From: Bryobacterales bacterium F-183
GTDB taxonomy: Bacteria; Acidobacteriota; Terriglobia; Bryobacterales; Bryobacteraceae
Reading direction: 5' to 3'
NCBI GenBank assembly: GCA_016865505.2
Contig: AP025252.1
Location: 3,472,001-3,536,000 of the forward strand
Length of the DNA stretch: 64,000 nucleotides
Below the pieces are notes generated by a model. The model was not told the origin of the DNA. It did no database searches and saw nothing but the letters and a program-made list of their open reading frames with translations. Positions 17,258 to 25,235 of this stretch are shown here, one piece after another (positions within the stretch are counted from its first letter, which is position 1; the number at the start of each line of letters is the position of its first letter). Made by a program: the position numbers and the translations under genes.

Positions 17258-18085
17258 ATGAGACTCGCGGGCCGGTTCCTGCTTTGGAGTGCCGTTTGCC
17301 TCGCGCAACCGGAACCCGTGCAGCCTACCGGCGTTCTTACCGACAGCGCGCGGTTAGTGGATGCTGAGAGCCGCGAGGCGATTGAGCAATACATTGCGTC
17401 TTTGCGCCAGAATACGGGCGTTGAAGTGGCCGTGCTGACGATTCCAACGCTGAATCTCCAGCCGATTGAGGATTTCGCAAACGGCACGTTCCGGGCGTGG
17501 GGAATCGGCCAGAAGGCCTCGAACGAGGGCGTTCTGCTGGTGATCGCCATGGCAGAGCGGAAGACGCGCATTGAGGTCGGGTACGGGCTAGAGCCGATTC
17601 TGACCGATGGCTTTGTCGGGTCCGTGCAAAGGTCGGCTCGTGAGGACCTGCGGAAGGGCCGTTACGGACCTGCGATTCGCACCATGCTGGAGGCGATGGG
17701 CAGCAAGATCCTGCAATCCAAGGGGCTTTTGATCAGCAACACGGCAGTGGCGGGATCTGCAGGGTTCGCCTTTGGGAGCATCCCTTGGTGGGTTTACATC
17801 TGCGGTGGAATCTTCCTTGTCGTAGGTCTTTTGTGGCCACTGTTCCGAGAGGTTTGTAGTATCTGGCGTGCGAGGCGCGCGGAATCGGGGGCTCAGGCGT
17901 GGTACCGGCATGCCGGCGGTGCCGCTGCTTCCACCTGGGATGGCGGTGGGTTCTCTTCCTATTCGTTCTCTGATTCCAGTAGCAGCACTAGTAGTAGCGA
18001 CTCGAGTTGGTCCAGCAGTAGCGATAGTTCCAGCAGCTTCAGCGGTGGGGATTCGGGCGGTGGAGGAGCGTCCTCGGATTGGTAG
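17258..18085 (+). CDS. TPM-domain protein 1 with serine-rich tail
   Basis: This 275-residue protein has a signal peptide, a periplasmic TPM domain (TLP18.3/Psb32/MOLO-1 fold, about residues 25-150) and one transmembrane segment (about 165-190). The TPM domain carries the usual FANGTFRAWGIGQKASNEGVL and RIEVGYGLEPILTDG. After the membrane segment comes a low-complexity tail of almost only serine, aspartate and tryptophan that ends in GGGGASSDW. TPM proteins are linked to membrane stress and often neighbour LemA. The next TPM gene begins inside its stop region, so the two are coupled. Confidence 0.85.
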   Translation: MRLAGRFLLWSAVCLAQPEPVQPTGVLTDSARLVDAESREAIEQYIASLRQNTGVEVAVLTIPTLNLQPIEDFANGTFRAWGIGQKASNEGVLLVIAMAERKTRIEVGYGLEPILTDGFVGSVQRSAREDLRKGRYGPAIRTMLEAMGSKILQSKGLLISNTAVAGSAGFAFGSIPWWVYICGGIFLVVGLLWPLFREVCSIWRARRAESGAQAWYRHAGGAAASTWDGGGFSSYSFSDSSSSTSSSDSSWSSSSDSSSSFSGGDSGGGGASSDW

Positions 18086-18843
18086 CACTCCTTGTCCTGG
18101 CGGCTGCGCTTACTGCGCAACAGGTTCCGGCGCAATATGAGAAGCCAACCGGGTACCTGAGCGACTTTGCACATGTTGTCGACGCAGCGGATGCGGATGC
18201 GATCGAGCAGTATGCATCGTCGCTGCGGACATCCACCGGGGCTGAGGTCGCGCTGGTTACGGTGCGGAGCCTCAACGGCGAGCCGGTTGAGGACTTTGCG
18301 AACAACCTGTATCGCAAGTGGGGGATCGGGCAGAAGGGGGCCAATGAGGGCCTGCTGATTCTGCTGGCGATCGATGACCGGAAGAGCCGGGTCGAGGTCG
18401 GGTACGGGCTGGAGCCCATTCTGACGGATGGGTACGTCGGGTCAGTGCAGAGGCAGATCCGGCCGGAGTTGCGGGAAGGGAAGTACGGCGCGGCGCTGCG
18501 GAAGGCGCTGGAAGCGTTTGGCGCCAAGATCCAGCAGGCGAAGGGTACGCTGAGCAGCGAGGTTCCGGCAGAGGGACGCGCGGGTCCGCCACGGGTGCAG
18601 ATTCCGGGCCGCTTTCTGATGTTGCTGCTGATTGTGGTGGTGCTGTTCCTGTTCTTTTCCGGCGGTGGTGGCGGGCGGCGCGGCGGCGGTGGGGTATTCT
18701 GGCCTGGACCCTTTCTTGGCGGTGGCGGTGGCTTTGGCGGATCGTCCGGCGGAGGCTGGGGGAGCGGCGGCGGTGGTGGCGGTAGCTTCGGAGGCTTTGG
18801 CGGCGGGGATTCGGGCGGCGGAGGGTCGTCTTCGGACTGGTAA
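18079..18843 (+). CDS. TPM-domain protein 2 with glycine-rich tail
   Basis: This 254-residue paralogue of the preceding gene has the same layout: signal peptide, TPM domain (about 20-150, with VEDFANNLYRKWGIGQKGANE and VEVGYGLEPILTDGYVG), one transmembrane segment (about 178-195) and a tail. Here the tail is glycine-rich and ends DSGGGGSSSDW, as in the YgcG family. It starts with TTG, seven bases before the end of the upstream gene, with GGAGGAG ten bases before it. The two paralogues probably arose by tandem duplication and now differ mainly in the tail. Confidence 0.85.
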   Translation: MVALLVLAAALTAQQVPAQYEKPTGYLSDFAHVVDAADADAIEQYASSLRTSTGAEVALVTVRSLNGEPVEDFANNLYRKWGIGQKGANEGLLILLAIDDRKSRVEVGYGLEPILTDGYVGSVQRQIRPELREGKYGAALRKALEAFGAKIQQAKGTLSSEVPAEGRAGPPRVQIPGRFLMLLLIVVVLFLFFSGGGGGRRGGGGVFWPGPFLGGGGGFGGSSGGGWGSGGGGGGSFGGFGGGDSGGGGSSSDW

Positions 18844-18845
18844 CG

Positions 18846-19568
18846 ATGGAACAATTGCTGAAGGAACTGACAAGCCGGTTGCGGTCACAGTACGGGCAGA
18901 GGCTCGTGTCTGTGGTCCTCTATGGGTCGGCGGCGGACGGGTCGGGCGAGAAGGAGTTCAGCGATCTGAACATCCTGTGTGTGCTCGATCATGTGGATGC
19001 TAAGGCGTTGGCGGCGTCTGAGCCGGTGTTCCGGTGGTGGCGTGAGAACAAACAGCCGGCGCCGTTGCTGATGAGCGTTGAGGAAGTTCGGGCATCGACG
19101 GATTGCTTTCCGATTGAGTTTCAGGACATGCGGGACCGGCGGCGGGTGCTGGAAGGCCGCGACATCGTGTCCGAGTTGATTATCGATTTTTCGTTCCACC
19201 GCGCGCAGGTGGAACACGAGTTGCGGACCAACGTACTGAAGCTACGGCAGCAGGCGACGCCGTTGCTGAGCAAGCCGGCGGACTTGTTGCGGTTGTGCGC
19301 GGCGGCGTTATCGACATTTTGCGTGCTGGGGCGGCATGCGTTGCTGCTGAGTGGGGTTCGCGTGAATCCCCGGAAGCGTGAAATCATCGAAAGTCTAAGG
19401 GGTAAACTGGGCCGCGACTTTTCGGCGTTTGAAACGCTGCTGGCGGTCCGGGAAGGGAAGCCGACGGGGCAGGATCGCGACGCCTTGGCGCTGTTTGACG
19501 CGTACGTGTCGGAAATTCAGAGCATTGCGGTGTTTGTGGACAAGCTCGAAATGGGAGATTCCTTATGA
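18846..19568 (+). CDS. Nucleotidyltransferase-fold protein
   Basis: This 240-residue protein has an N-terminal minimal-nucleotidyltransferase core, SVVLYGSAADG with GS at residues 27-28 and then FSDLNIL. In active enzymes the metal site reads DxD; here it is Asp40-Leu-Asn42, so the second carboxylate is missing and activity is doubtful. A helical C-terminal half may be an HEPN-like or substrate domain, but I cannot assign it. It lies two bases after the second TPM gene and overlaps lemA by four bases, so it belongs to the same operon. Confidence 0.7.
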   Translation: MEQLLKELTSRLRSQYGQRLVSVVLYGSAADGSGEKEFSDLNILCVLDHVDAKALAASEPVFRWWRENKQPAPLLMSVEEVRASTDCFPIEFQDMRDRRRVLEGRDIVSELIIDFSFHRAQVEHELRTNVLKLRQQATPLLSKPADLLRLCAAALSTFCVLGRHALLLSGVRVNPRKREIIESLRGKLGRDFSAFETLLAVREGKPTGQDRDALALFDAYVSEIQSIAVFVDKLEMGDSL

Positions 19569-20131
19569 AAACTGTATTGATTGTGCTGGGCGTACTGGTT
19601 TTGCTCGGCCTGCTGATCTTTATGCCGCTGATGGGGTCGCGCAATGATTTGGTGCGGTCGCGCGAGGCGGTGACGGGTGCCTGGTCGAACGTGGAGACGT
19701 CGCTGCAGCGGCGCGCGGACCTGATCCCAAATTTGGTTGAGACCGTGAAGGGTTTTGCCAAGCAGGAGCAGGCGGTGATCGATTCGGTGACTAGCGCGAG
19801 GGCGCAACTGGGCGGCGCGCGTACACCATCTGAAAAGATCGCGGCCAATGATCAATTGAGCGGGGCGCTGAGCCGTTTGCTGGTGGTGATGGAGAACTAC
19901 CCGCAGATCAAGAGCAACGAGAATTACCAGCAACTGATGAACGAACTGGCGGGCACGGAGAACCGGATTGCGGTGGAGCGGAGGAAGTACAATGAAATTC
20001 TTCAGAAGTACAACACCGACATCGAACTGTTCCCCAAGAATATTGCAGCCTCTTTGTTCGGATTCCAGAGAAACGACGCCTACTTCAAGGCAGACCCGGG
20101 AGCCAAGGAAGCTCCAAAGGTAAAGTTCTAG
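19565..20131 (+). CDS. LemA family protein
   Basis: This 188-residue protein has one N-terminal membrane segment (KTVLIVLGVLVLLGLLIFMP) and a four-helix LemA domain (about 30-185). The signature is NDLVRSREAVTGAWSNVETS, RRADLIPNLVETVKG and RRKYNEILQKYN. LemA proteins are often encoded with TPM-domain proteins, as here. Their exact function is not settled, but they localise to the inner membrane and extend outside. It is the last gene of the TPM/nucleotidyltransferase unit. Confidence 0.93.
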   Translation: MKTVLIVLGVLVLLGLLIFMPLMGSRNDLVRSREAVTGAWSNVETSLQRRADLIPNLVETVKGFAKQEQAVIDSVTSARAQLGGARTPSEKIAANDQLSGALSRLLVVMENYPQIKSNENYQQLMNELAGTENRIAVERRKYNEILQKYNTDIELFPKNIAASLFGFQRNDAYFKADPGAKEAPKVKF

Positions 20132-20141
20132 AAATCAGATC

Positions 20142-21605
20142 ATGTCCATCCCAACTTACGGAAACTACATCAACGGTGAGTGGATCACCAGCGGGTCCAC
20201 GTTTGAGAATCGCAATCCGGCGAATACGGACGAAGTCGTTGGCCTGTTTGTGAAGGGCTCGGCGGCCGATGTTGTGCGGGCTGACGAAGCGGCACAGGCT
20301 GCGTTTGCGTCCTGGTCGGCGCTACCCGGTCCGGCACGCGGCAATTATCTGTACAAGGTCGCCGACATTCTGGACGCGAAGTTCGAGGCGATTTCCGCGG
20401 ACATGACGCGCGAAGAAGGCAAGACCTTGCCGGAAGCCAAGGGCGAGGTACGGCGCGCAATCAACATCTTCCGGTACTTCGGCGGCGAGGGGTCGCGGCT
20501 GGGCGGCATGATTGTGCCGTCGGAGCGCGATCGCGTTCACATGTTCGCCTTCCGCAAGGCGATTGGCGTTGTGGGTCTGATCACGCCATGGAACTTCCCC
20601 ATTGCGATTCCGGCATGGAAGATCGCGCCGGCGCTGATTTGCGGCAATACGGTGATTGTGAAGCCTGCTTCGGTGTCGCCGCTGAGTTCGTGGCACATCG
20701 TGAATGCTTGCCATGAGGCGGGGATTCCAAAGGGCGTGATCAACTTCATCTGCGGGTCCGGCGGCGAGATCGGCGAGGCGCTGGTGAATGCGAAGAACGT
20801 GAAGGCGATTTCGTTCACCGGTAGCTGCGAGATCGGCGAATGGGTGCACCGCGAAGCGTCGAAGCGGAAGCTGCGCATCCAGCTGGAAATGGGCGGCAAG
20901 AATCCGACGATCGTACTGGCGGATGCGGACTTCAATAGCGCAGTGGAGAACTGCGTGAATGCCGCGATGTTTTCGACTGGGCAGAAGTGCACGGCAACCA
21001 GCCGCGTGATTGTTGAAGAAGCGATCTACGATAAGTTCGTTGCGGCGGTGGTGGAGCGCACGAAGAAGCTTAAGGTCGGCGACGGCATGAAGCCGGGCAT
21101 CGACATCGGTCCTGCAGTGGATAAGGGACAGATGGAGACGGACCTGAAGTACATCGGCATCGCCAAGGAGCAGGGCTTGCAGCCGTTGTGCGGCGGCGAG
21201 CGGCTGACGGGTACGGGTCCGAATGGCGAAGACCTGTCGAAGGGTTACTTTGTCGCGCCGACGGTGTTCGCGGATGTGACCGAAGCGATGACCTTGGCGC
21301 AGGAAGAAGTGTTCGGGCCTGTGCTGGCGATCATGAAGGCGAAGGACTTTGAAGACGCGCTGCGGATCGCCAATAACGTGCCGTTTGGGCTGTCGGCATC
21401 GGTGCAGACGTCGAACCTGTCGCGCGTGTTTGAGTTCATCTACAAGATGGAGGCGGGACTGCTTACAGTAAACCTACCCTCAGCTGGCGTAGAATACCAG
21501 TTGCCCTTCGGTGGCACAAAGGATTCCAGCTTCGGGCCCAAGGAACAGGGTCCGGCGGCGATGGAATTCTATTCGGACTATAAGACGGTTTACCTCAAGT
21601 ACTAA
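20142..21605 (+). CDS. Aldehyde dehydrogenase, likely 2,5-dioxovalerate dehydrogenase
   Basis: This 487-residue NAD(P)-dependent aldehyde dehydrogenase has all catalytic residues: Asn151 (PWNFP), Glu249 (LEMGGKNP) and Cys283 (GQKCTAT). The sequence resembles the alpha-ketoglutarate-semialdehyde (2,5-dioxovalerate) dehydrogenases that end the oxidative pathway of pentoses and uronates. The next gene is an FAH-family enzyme eight bases downstream; such enzymes make 2,5-dioxovalerate by dehydrating 2-keto-3-deoxy-pentonates, so the pair suits that pathway. Substrate assignment is inferred from family and context. Succinate-semialdehyde dehydrogenase is an alternative. Confidence 0.85.
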   Translation: MSIPTYGNYINGEWITSGSTFENRNPANTDEVVGLFVKGSAADVVRADEAAQAAFASWSALPGPARGNYLYKVADILDAKFEAISADMTREEGKTLPEAKGEVRRAINIFRYFGGEGSRLGGMIVPSERDRVHMFAFRKAIGVVGLITPWNFPIAIPAWKIAPALICGNTVIVKPASVSPLSSWHIVNACHEAGIPKGVINFICGSGGEIGEALVNAKNVKAISFTGSCEIGEWVHREASKRKLRIQLEMGGKNPTIVLADADFNSAVENCVNAAMFSTGQKCTATSRVIVEEAIYDKFVAAVVERTKKLKVGDGMKPGIDIGPAVDKGQMETDLKYIGIAKEQGLQPLCGGERLTGTGPNGEDLSKGYFVAPTVFADVTEAMTLAQEEVFGPVLAIMKAKDFEDALRIANNVPFGLSASVQTSNLSRVFEFIYKMEAGLLTVNLPSAGVEYQLPFGGTKDSSFGPKEQGPAAMEFYSDYKTVYLKY

Positions 21606-21612
21606 CTACTAC

Positions 21613-22464
21613 ATGAAAATCGGACAAATCTTCTGGAATAAGAACGTCACGGCGGCAGTGTTCGACGCCGAAGGACACGCCCGGCCGATTCCCGGGCACA
21701 CGGTCTATGACTTGATTGTGCGAAGCGAAAAAGAGGGAGTCGCAATCCAGGACTTGGCCGCTTCCATGGCAGCGGGTCATGCCGTCGAGGCGGTAAAGCC
21801 GCTGATTCCCATCAAGCCTCGTGAAGTTTGGGCTTGTGGCTGCACCTACGAGATGAGCGCATCGTTCCGCGATGCCGAACATGGGACGCGCGAAGGCTTC
21901 TACGCCGCCGTGTACCGTGGGGATCGTCCCGAGGTGTTCTTCAAGGGTACGTCGCGCGTTTGCGTGGGTCCGGATGAGCCGATCGGCATTCGCGTGGACT
22001 CGAAGTTCACGGCGCCGGAGCCGGAGCTTGCGGTGATTCTGGGTACGGGTGGCAAGGTTGTGGGCTACACGGTGGCGAACGACGTCTCTGCGTGGGACAT
22101 CGAGCGCGAGAATCCGCTGTACCTGCCGCAGTCGAAGACGTACACGGCTTGCTGCTCGCTAGGTCCGGTGATTGTGACGGCGGACGAGATCACGGATCCT
22201 CGTACGCTGGACATGAGCTGCGTGATCAAGCGTGGCGATACCGAAACGTTCAGCGGATCGACGTCGACGTCAAAGCTGGGTCGTACGGTGGACAAGCTGA
22301 TCGAGTACCTGATGCGTGCGAATGAAGTACCCTGCGGCAGCGTGCTGCTGACGGGTACGGGCATCATTGTGACGCAGGAGTCCGCACTGGCGCCCGGGGA
22401 TGTGTGTACGATTAGCGTGCCGCAGATCGGGACGCTGTCGAATCCGGCGGTAGTGGTCGGGTAG
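21613..22464 (+). CDS. FAH-family hydrolase, candidate 2-keto-3-deoxy-pentonate dehydratase
   Basis: This 283-residue protein has the fumarylacetoacetase C-terminal fold. Metal ligands are visible as Glu136 and Glu138 in PEPELAVIL and Asp157 in ANDVSAWDIE. XylX of Caulobacter and similar FAH-family dehydratases convert 2-keto-3-deoxy-xylonate to 2,5-dioxovalerate, which the upstream dehydrogenase would oxidise to 2-oxoglutarate. FAH-family members also include other dehydratases, hydrolases and decarboxylases, so the substrate is inferred. The start is the ATG at 21613, eight bases after the dehydrogenase stop codon. A strong terminator follows. Confidence 0.82.
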   Translation: MKIGQIFWNKNVTAAVFDAEGHARPIPGHTVYDLIVRSEKEGVAIQDLAASMAAGHAVEAVKPLIPIKPREVWACGCTYEMSASFRDAEHGTREGFYAAVYRGDRPEVFFKGTSRVCVGPDEPIGIRVDSKFTAPEPELAVILGTGGKVVGYTVANDVSAWDIERENPLYLPQSKTYTACCSLGPVIVTADEITDPRTLDMSCVIKRGDTETFSGSTSTSKLGRTVDKLIEYLMRANEVPCGSVLLTGTGIIVTQESALAPGDVCTISVPQIGTLSNPAVVVG

Positions 22465-22482
22465 GTTCTTTTGATACTGAGA

Positions 22483-22519
22483 GGCGGCAGGGCGAAGGTC
22501 CTGCCGCCTTTTTCGTTTT
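22483..22519 (+). terminator. Rho-independent terminator
   Basis: A perfect nine-base stem, GGCGGCAGG (22483-22491) with CCTGCCGCC (22500-22508), is followed by TTTTTCGTTTT. It ends the aldehyde dehydrogenase/FAH transcript. The T-rich tail and tight loop make this the clearest intrinsic terminator in the window. Confidence 0.9.
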
Positions 22520-22533
22520 CGGCTGCAGGTAAA

Positions 22534-22740
22534 ATGCAAAGGATGGTTCTCACCGAAAAGGAAGAAGAACTGATATCGGTCATCCGCAAGCTAGCCCCGC
22601 AGGAAGCAGGGAAAGTGTTGGGGTGGGCGCACCAACTGGAGGAGCTGGCACAGGGCCGACCGGTTGAGTGGTCCGATGAGTGGACCGATGAAGATTTGCG
22701 TGACGCATCCCAAGCCGCGGTGCAGAATCTGGAATCGTGA
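22534..22740 (+). CDS. Putative antitoxin paired with MazF-like toxin
   Basis: This small acidic protein of about 68 residues (MQRMVLTEKEEELISVIRKL) is rich in Glu and Asp, with a C-terminal region SDEWTDEDLRDASQAAVQN. It resembles short antitoxins that have a helical stretch plus an acidic toxin-binding tail, but I do not recognise a named family or a clear DNA-binding domain. It overlaps the toxin start by four bases, the usual antitoxin-first order. The start could be ATG 22534 or ATG 22543; the upstream open frame contains the preceding terminator and is not real. Confidence 0.65.
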   Translation: MQRMVLTEKEEELISVIRKLAPQEAGKVLGWAHQLEELAQGRPVEWSDEWTDEDLRDASQAAVQNLES

Positions 22741-23072
22741 GGCCTGGCGACGTTGTCATCTGCGCGTTTCCGGGCGCTCATCTCACCAAAACGCGGCCGG
22801 CGGTTGTACTCTCTTCGGAGTCATATCACGACAGCCGTGGGGACGTGATTCTTAGTGTTGTGACCTCCAAGATCCCTGCCGTGCCTACTGCTTCCGACTA
22901 TCTTTTGTCCGACTGGGCAGACGCCGGGCTTCGTACCCCGTCGGTCTTCCGGTTGTTTCTGGTGACCCTTCCCGTGTCCGAAGCAAGGGGGATCGGGCGG
23001 CTTTCTTCTTCGGACTGGGCGGGCGTCCGCGCGTGTTGTAAGTCGGGACTGTCCGAGGCCGTCGCCGGCTAA
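22737..23072 (+). CDS. MazF/PemK-like toxin
   Basis: This 111-residue protein begins with GTG inside the antitoxin stop codon. Its N-terminus MRPGDVVICAFP, followed by TKTRPAVVLSS, is the hallmark of the MazF/PemK fold, in which the basic patch binds RNA. MazF-type toxins are sequence-specific mRNA interferases neutralised by their antitoxin. Length and overall beta-barrel pattern fit. Activity cannot be judged from sequence alone. The ribosomal gene cluster starts about 140 bases downstream. Confidence 0.85.
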   Translation: MRPGDVVICAFPGAHLTKTRPAVVLSSESYHDSRGDVILSVVTSKIPAVPTASDYLLSDWADAGLRTPSVFRLFLVTLPVSEARGIGRLSSSDWAGVRACCKSGLSEAVAG

Positions 23073-23214
23073 CCGTACACGATCTTTGCTTTTTGTTTGC
23101 GGGTTTGCTACTCTACCCAAAGCGTTCACTCCTGAACGCGAAACCCCAGTGGGAGATTTTGGCGGAGCACTCCAAAAGAGGAGCCGAGTCAGTCGTCTGC
23201 ACCACGGAGGATGA
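23073..23214 (+). promoter_or_regulatory. Leader region of the rplA cluster
   Basis: This 142-base gap follows the toxin gene and must hold the promoter and leader for the ribosomal cluster. A TTTGCT box near 23085 with TACTCT about 18 bases later is a possible weak promoter. Short GGAG/CTCC pairings lie near 23165-23182. In other bacteria L1 represses its own mRNA through a leader site; I cannot identify that site here. A GGAGG precedes the rplA ATG by four bases. Confidence 0.35.
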
Positions 23215-23922
23215 ATGGCCAGGAAACCAGGTAAGAAATACCAGGCGGCCGCGAAGCAGGTCGAGTCGCGTCCGTATAGCCTCGAAGAGGCGATCCCTCT
23301 CGTTCAGAAAATCAAGTACACCAAGTTTGACGAAACGGTGGAAGTCCACATGCGTCTTGGCGTCGACCCCAAGCACGCGGACCAGATGGTCCGTGGAACC
23401 GTCGTTCTGCCAAACGGCCTCGGCAAAAGCGTAAAAGTTCTCGTGATCGCGCAGGGCGATAAGCAGCGCGAAGCAACGGAAGCTGGTGCGGACATTGTCG
23501 GCGGCGAGGAATTGGTCAACAAGATCATGGCCGAAAGCTGGACGGATTACGATGCCGTAATCGCCACTCCGGACATGATGCGCTCGGTCGGTAAGCTCGG
23601 TAAGGTTCTCGGACCTCGCGGGCTCATGCCGAACCCAAAAACCGGCACGGTCACTACCGATGTCGCGACTGCCGTACGTGAGAGCAAGGCCGGTAAGGTC
23701 GAGTTCCGCGTAGACAAGACGGGCGTGATTCACGCTCCGCTCGGTAAAGTCAGCTTCAATACGGACAAGCTGCTCGAAAATGCGAATACTCTGCTGAGTG
23801 CTGTCGTGCGCGCAAAGCCCGCGGCGGCCAAAGGCAAGTACGTGCAGAGCGTCACGGTGTGCTCTACGATGGGCCCCGGCATCGCTCTCGATCCGGCTCC
23901 GTACAACGCGAAGCAGGCGTAG
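23215..23922 (+). CDS. rplA: 50S ribosomal protein L1
   Basis: This 235-residue protein binds 23S rRNA at the L1 stalk. The family signature [14 protein letters not shown] (about residues 138-151) and the N-terminal [14 protein letters not shown] are present, and the length is normal. Usually rplA follows rplK and nusG; here it is the first gene of its cluster, with a toxin-antitoxin pair upstream. It precedes rplJ by 21 bases. In Escherichia coli L1 also controls translation of its operon. Confidence 0.97.
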   Translation: MARKPGKKYQAAAKQVESRPYSLEEAIPLVQKIKYTKFDETVEVHMRLGVDPKHADQMVRGTVVLPNGLGKSVKVLVIAQGDKQREATEAGADIVGGEELVNKIMAESWTDYDAVIATPDMMRSVGKLGKVLGPRGLMPNPKTGTVTTDVATAVRESKAGKVEFRVDKTGVIHAPLGKVSFNTDKLLENANTLLSAVVRAKPAAAKGKYVQSVTVCSTMGPGIALDPAPYNAKQA

Positions 23923-23943
23923 CCAGAAAGGAAGGACATAGCA

Positions 23944-24471
23944 ATGAAGACGCGTAGTCAAAAGCAAACCGATCTGGATGCCTTGAAACAGGAATTCCAG
24001 ACCGCGAAGAATGTCTTTCTGACGGGTTACGAGAAGCTGACCGTCAGCCAGGACTTCGAGCTGCGTAAAACCATTCGCGGCGCGGGCGGCAAGTACAAAG
24101 TCATCAAGAACACGCTGGCCGAAAAGGCTGCGGAAGGCACTGCAGCAGGGGATGTTGTAAAGAACCTTGCGGGCATGACTTCTATGGCGTGGACCGACGG
24201 CGATCCGGTAGCGCTTGCCAAAGCGCTGACCAAGTACGCCAAGGACAATCCCAGCTTCACTTTCAAGGCTGGCCTTGTGGAAGGCCGTGCGATCGACATC
24301 AAGGCGATCAACGACCTGGCCTCGATGCCCAGCAAGGAAGAGATCTTTGCGAAGCTGCTGTGGCTTATCAATGCCCCGGCGCAGCGCCTCGTTACCGCGA
24401 TCAACGGTGTCGGCCGCAATCTGGCCGTCGTTGTGGATCAGGGTGTCAAAGAGAACAAGTTTAAGAGCTAA
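23944..24471 (+). CDS. rplJ: 50S ribosomal protein L10
   Basis: This 175-residue protein anchors L7/L12 dimers to the ribosomal stalk. The N-terminal RNA-binding part (KTRSQKQTDLDALKQEF, RKTIRGAGGKYKVIKNTLA) and the C-terminal L7/L12-binding helix (PAQRLVTAINGVGRNLAVVV) are intact. An AAAGGAAGG stands before the ATG. The gap to rplA is too short for the common L10 leader, so autoregulation, if any, must act elsewhere. Confidence 0.97.
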   Translation: MKTRSQKQTDLDALKQEFQTAKNVFLTGYEKLTVSQDFELRKTIRGAGGKYKVIKNTLAEKAAEGTAAGDVVKNLAGMTSMAWTDGDPVALAKALTKYAKDNPSFTFKAGLVEGRAIDIKAINDLASMPSKEEIFAKLLWLINAPAQRLVTAINGVGRNLAVVVDQGVKENKFKS

Positions 24472-24528
24472 GGGCGTCAGCGCTTAGTGTGTAATCCATC
24501 GATTTACTGAATCAGGAGTAAGAAGAAA

Positions 24529-24909
24529 ATGTCGGATATCAACGCAATTGCGGATTCCATCCAAGGGCTGACGCTGCTCGAGGCTTCTCAGCTGGTTAAG
24601 ATGCTTGAAGAGAAGCTGGGCGTGTCGGCTGCCGCTGCCTCCGTGGCCGTGGCTGCCCCGGCTGCTGGCGGCGCTGCCGCTCCGGCCGCTGAAGAGAAGA
24701 CCGAATTCACGGTTATTCTCACCGGCGCCGGCGCCAACAAGATCAACGTCATCAAGGTGGTTCGCGAAGTGACCAGCCTCGGCCTCAAGGAAGCCAAGGA
24801 CCTGGTGGACGGCGCTCCCAAGCCCATCAAGGAAGGCGTCACCAAGGACGAAGCTGCTGCGATCCAGAAGAAGTTCGTGGACGCCGGCGCAACCGTCGAA
24901 GTGAAGTAG
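24529..24909 (+). CDS. rplL: 50S ribosomal protein L7/L12
   Basis: This 126-residue protein forms the factor-binding stalk. It shows the N-terminal dimerisation helix ([19 protein letters not shown]), an alanine/proline hinge (about 35-55) and the C-terminal domain ([39 protein letters not shown]). It sits 57 bases after rplJ, with AGGAG upstream. A hairpin follows the stop codon. Confidence 0.98.
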   Translation: MSDINAIADSIQGLTLLEASQLVKMLEEKLGVSAAAASVAVAAPAAGGAAAPAAEEKTEFTVILTGAGANKINVIKVVREVTSLGLKEAKDLVDGAPKPIKEGVTKDEAAAIQKKFVDAGATVEVK

Positions 24910-24924
24910 TTTTGCCATCGCTCG

Positions 24925-24958
24925 AAGGGCGGGCGGCCGAAACGCTGCCCGCCTTTCT
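24925..24958 (+). terminator. Terminator-like hairpin after rplL
   Basis: GCGGGC (24929-24934) pairs with GCCCGC (24947-24952), extended by AAG/CTT with one bulged G, and is followed by TTTCTT. It probably reduces transcription into rpmB, which starts 27 bases later. Confidence 0.6.
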
Positions 24959-24984
24959 TGCATGGAAGAAGGTAGAATACAGAT

Positions 24985-25221
24985 ATGGCAAAGGTTTGTC
25001 AGGTAACCGGTAAGAAGCCGATTTCGGGCAATCGCGTGTCTCACGCGAATAACAAGACCCGTCGCCGGTTCGAACCGAATCTCCACGAACAGCGTTTCTG
25101 GGTTCCCAGCGAAGGTAAGTTCGTCAAGCTCAAGGTTTCGGCCAAGGGCATGAAGACGATCGACAAAGTTGGGATCGAAAAAGTGATCGCCGGCATGCGC
25201 AAGCGCGGCGAAAAGGTGTAA
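24985..25221 (+). CDS. rpmB: 50S ribosomal protein L28
   Basis: This 78-residue basic protein begins [23 protein letters not shown] and contains [14 protein letters not shown], as in bacterial L28. The early CQVTG cysteine is one of those kept in many L28 proteins; other zinc-type cysteines are absent. It pairs with rpmG, which starts 14 bases downstream, as in many genomes. Confidence 0.95.
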   Translation: MAKVCQVTGKKPISGNRVSHANNKTRRRFEPNLHEQRFWVPSEGKFVKLKVSAKGMKTIDKVGIEKVIAGMRKRGEKV

Positions 25222-25235
25222 GCTGGAGGTAGGCG

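Noticed and set aside
18640-18840. CRISPR-like or tandem-repeat signal in the GGC/GGT-rich stretch
   Set aside because: It is the in-frame glycine-rich tail of the second TPM protein; there are no spacers or uniform repeats.
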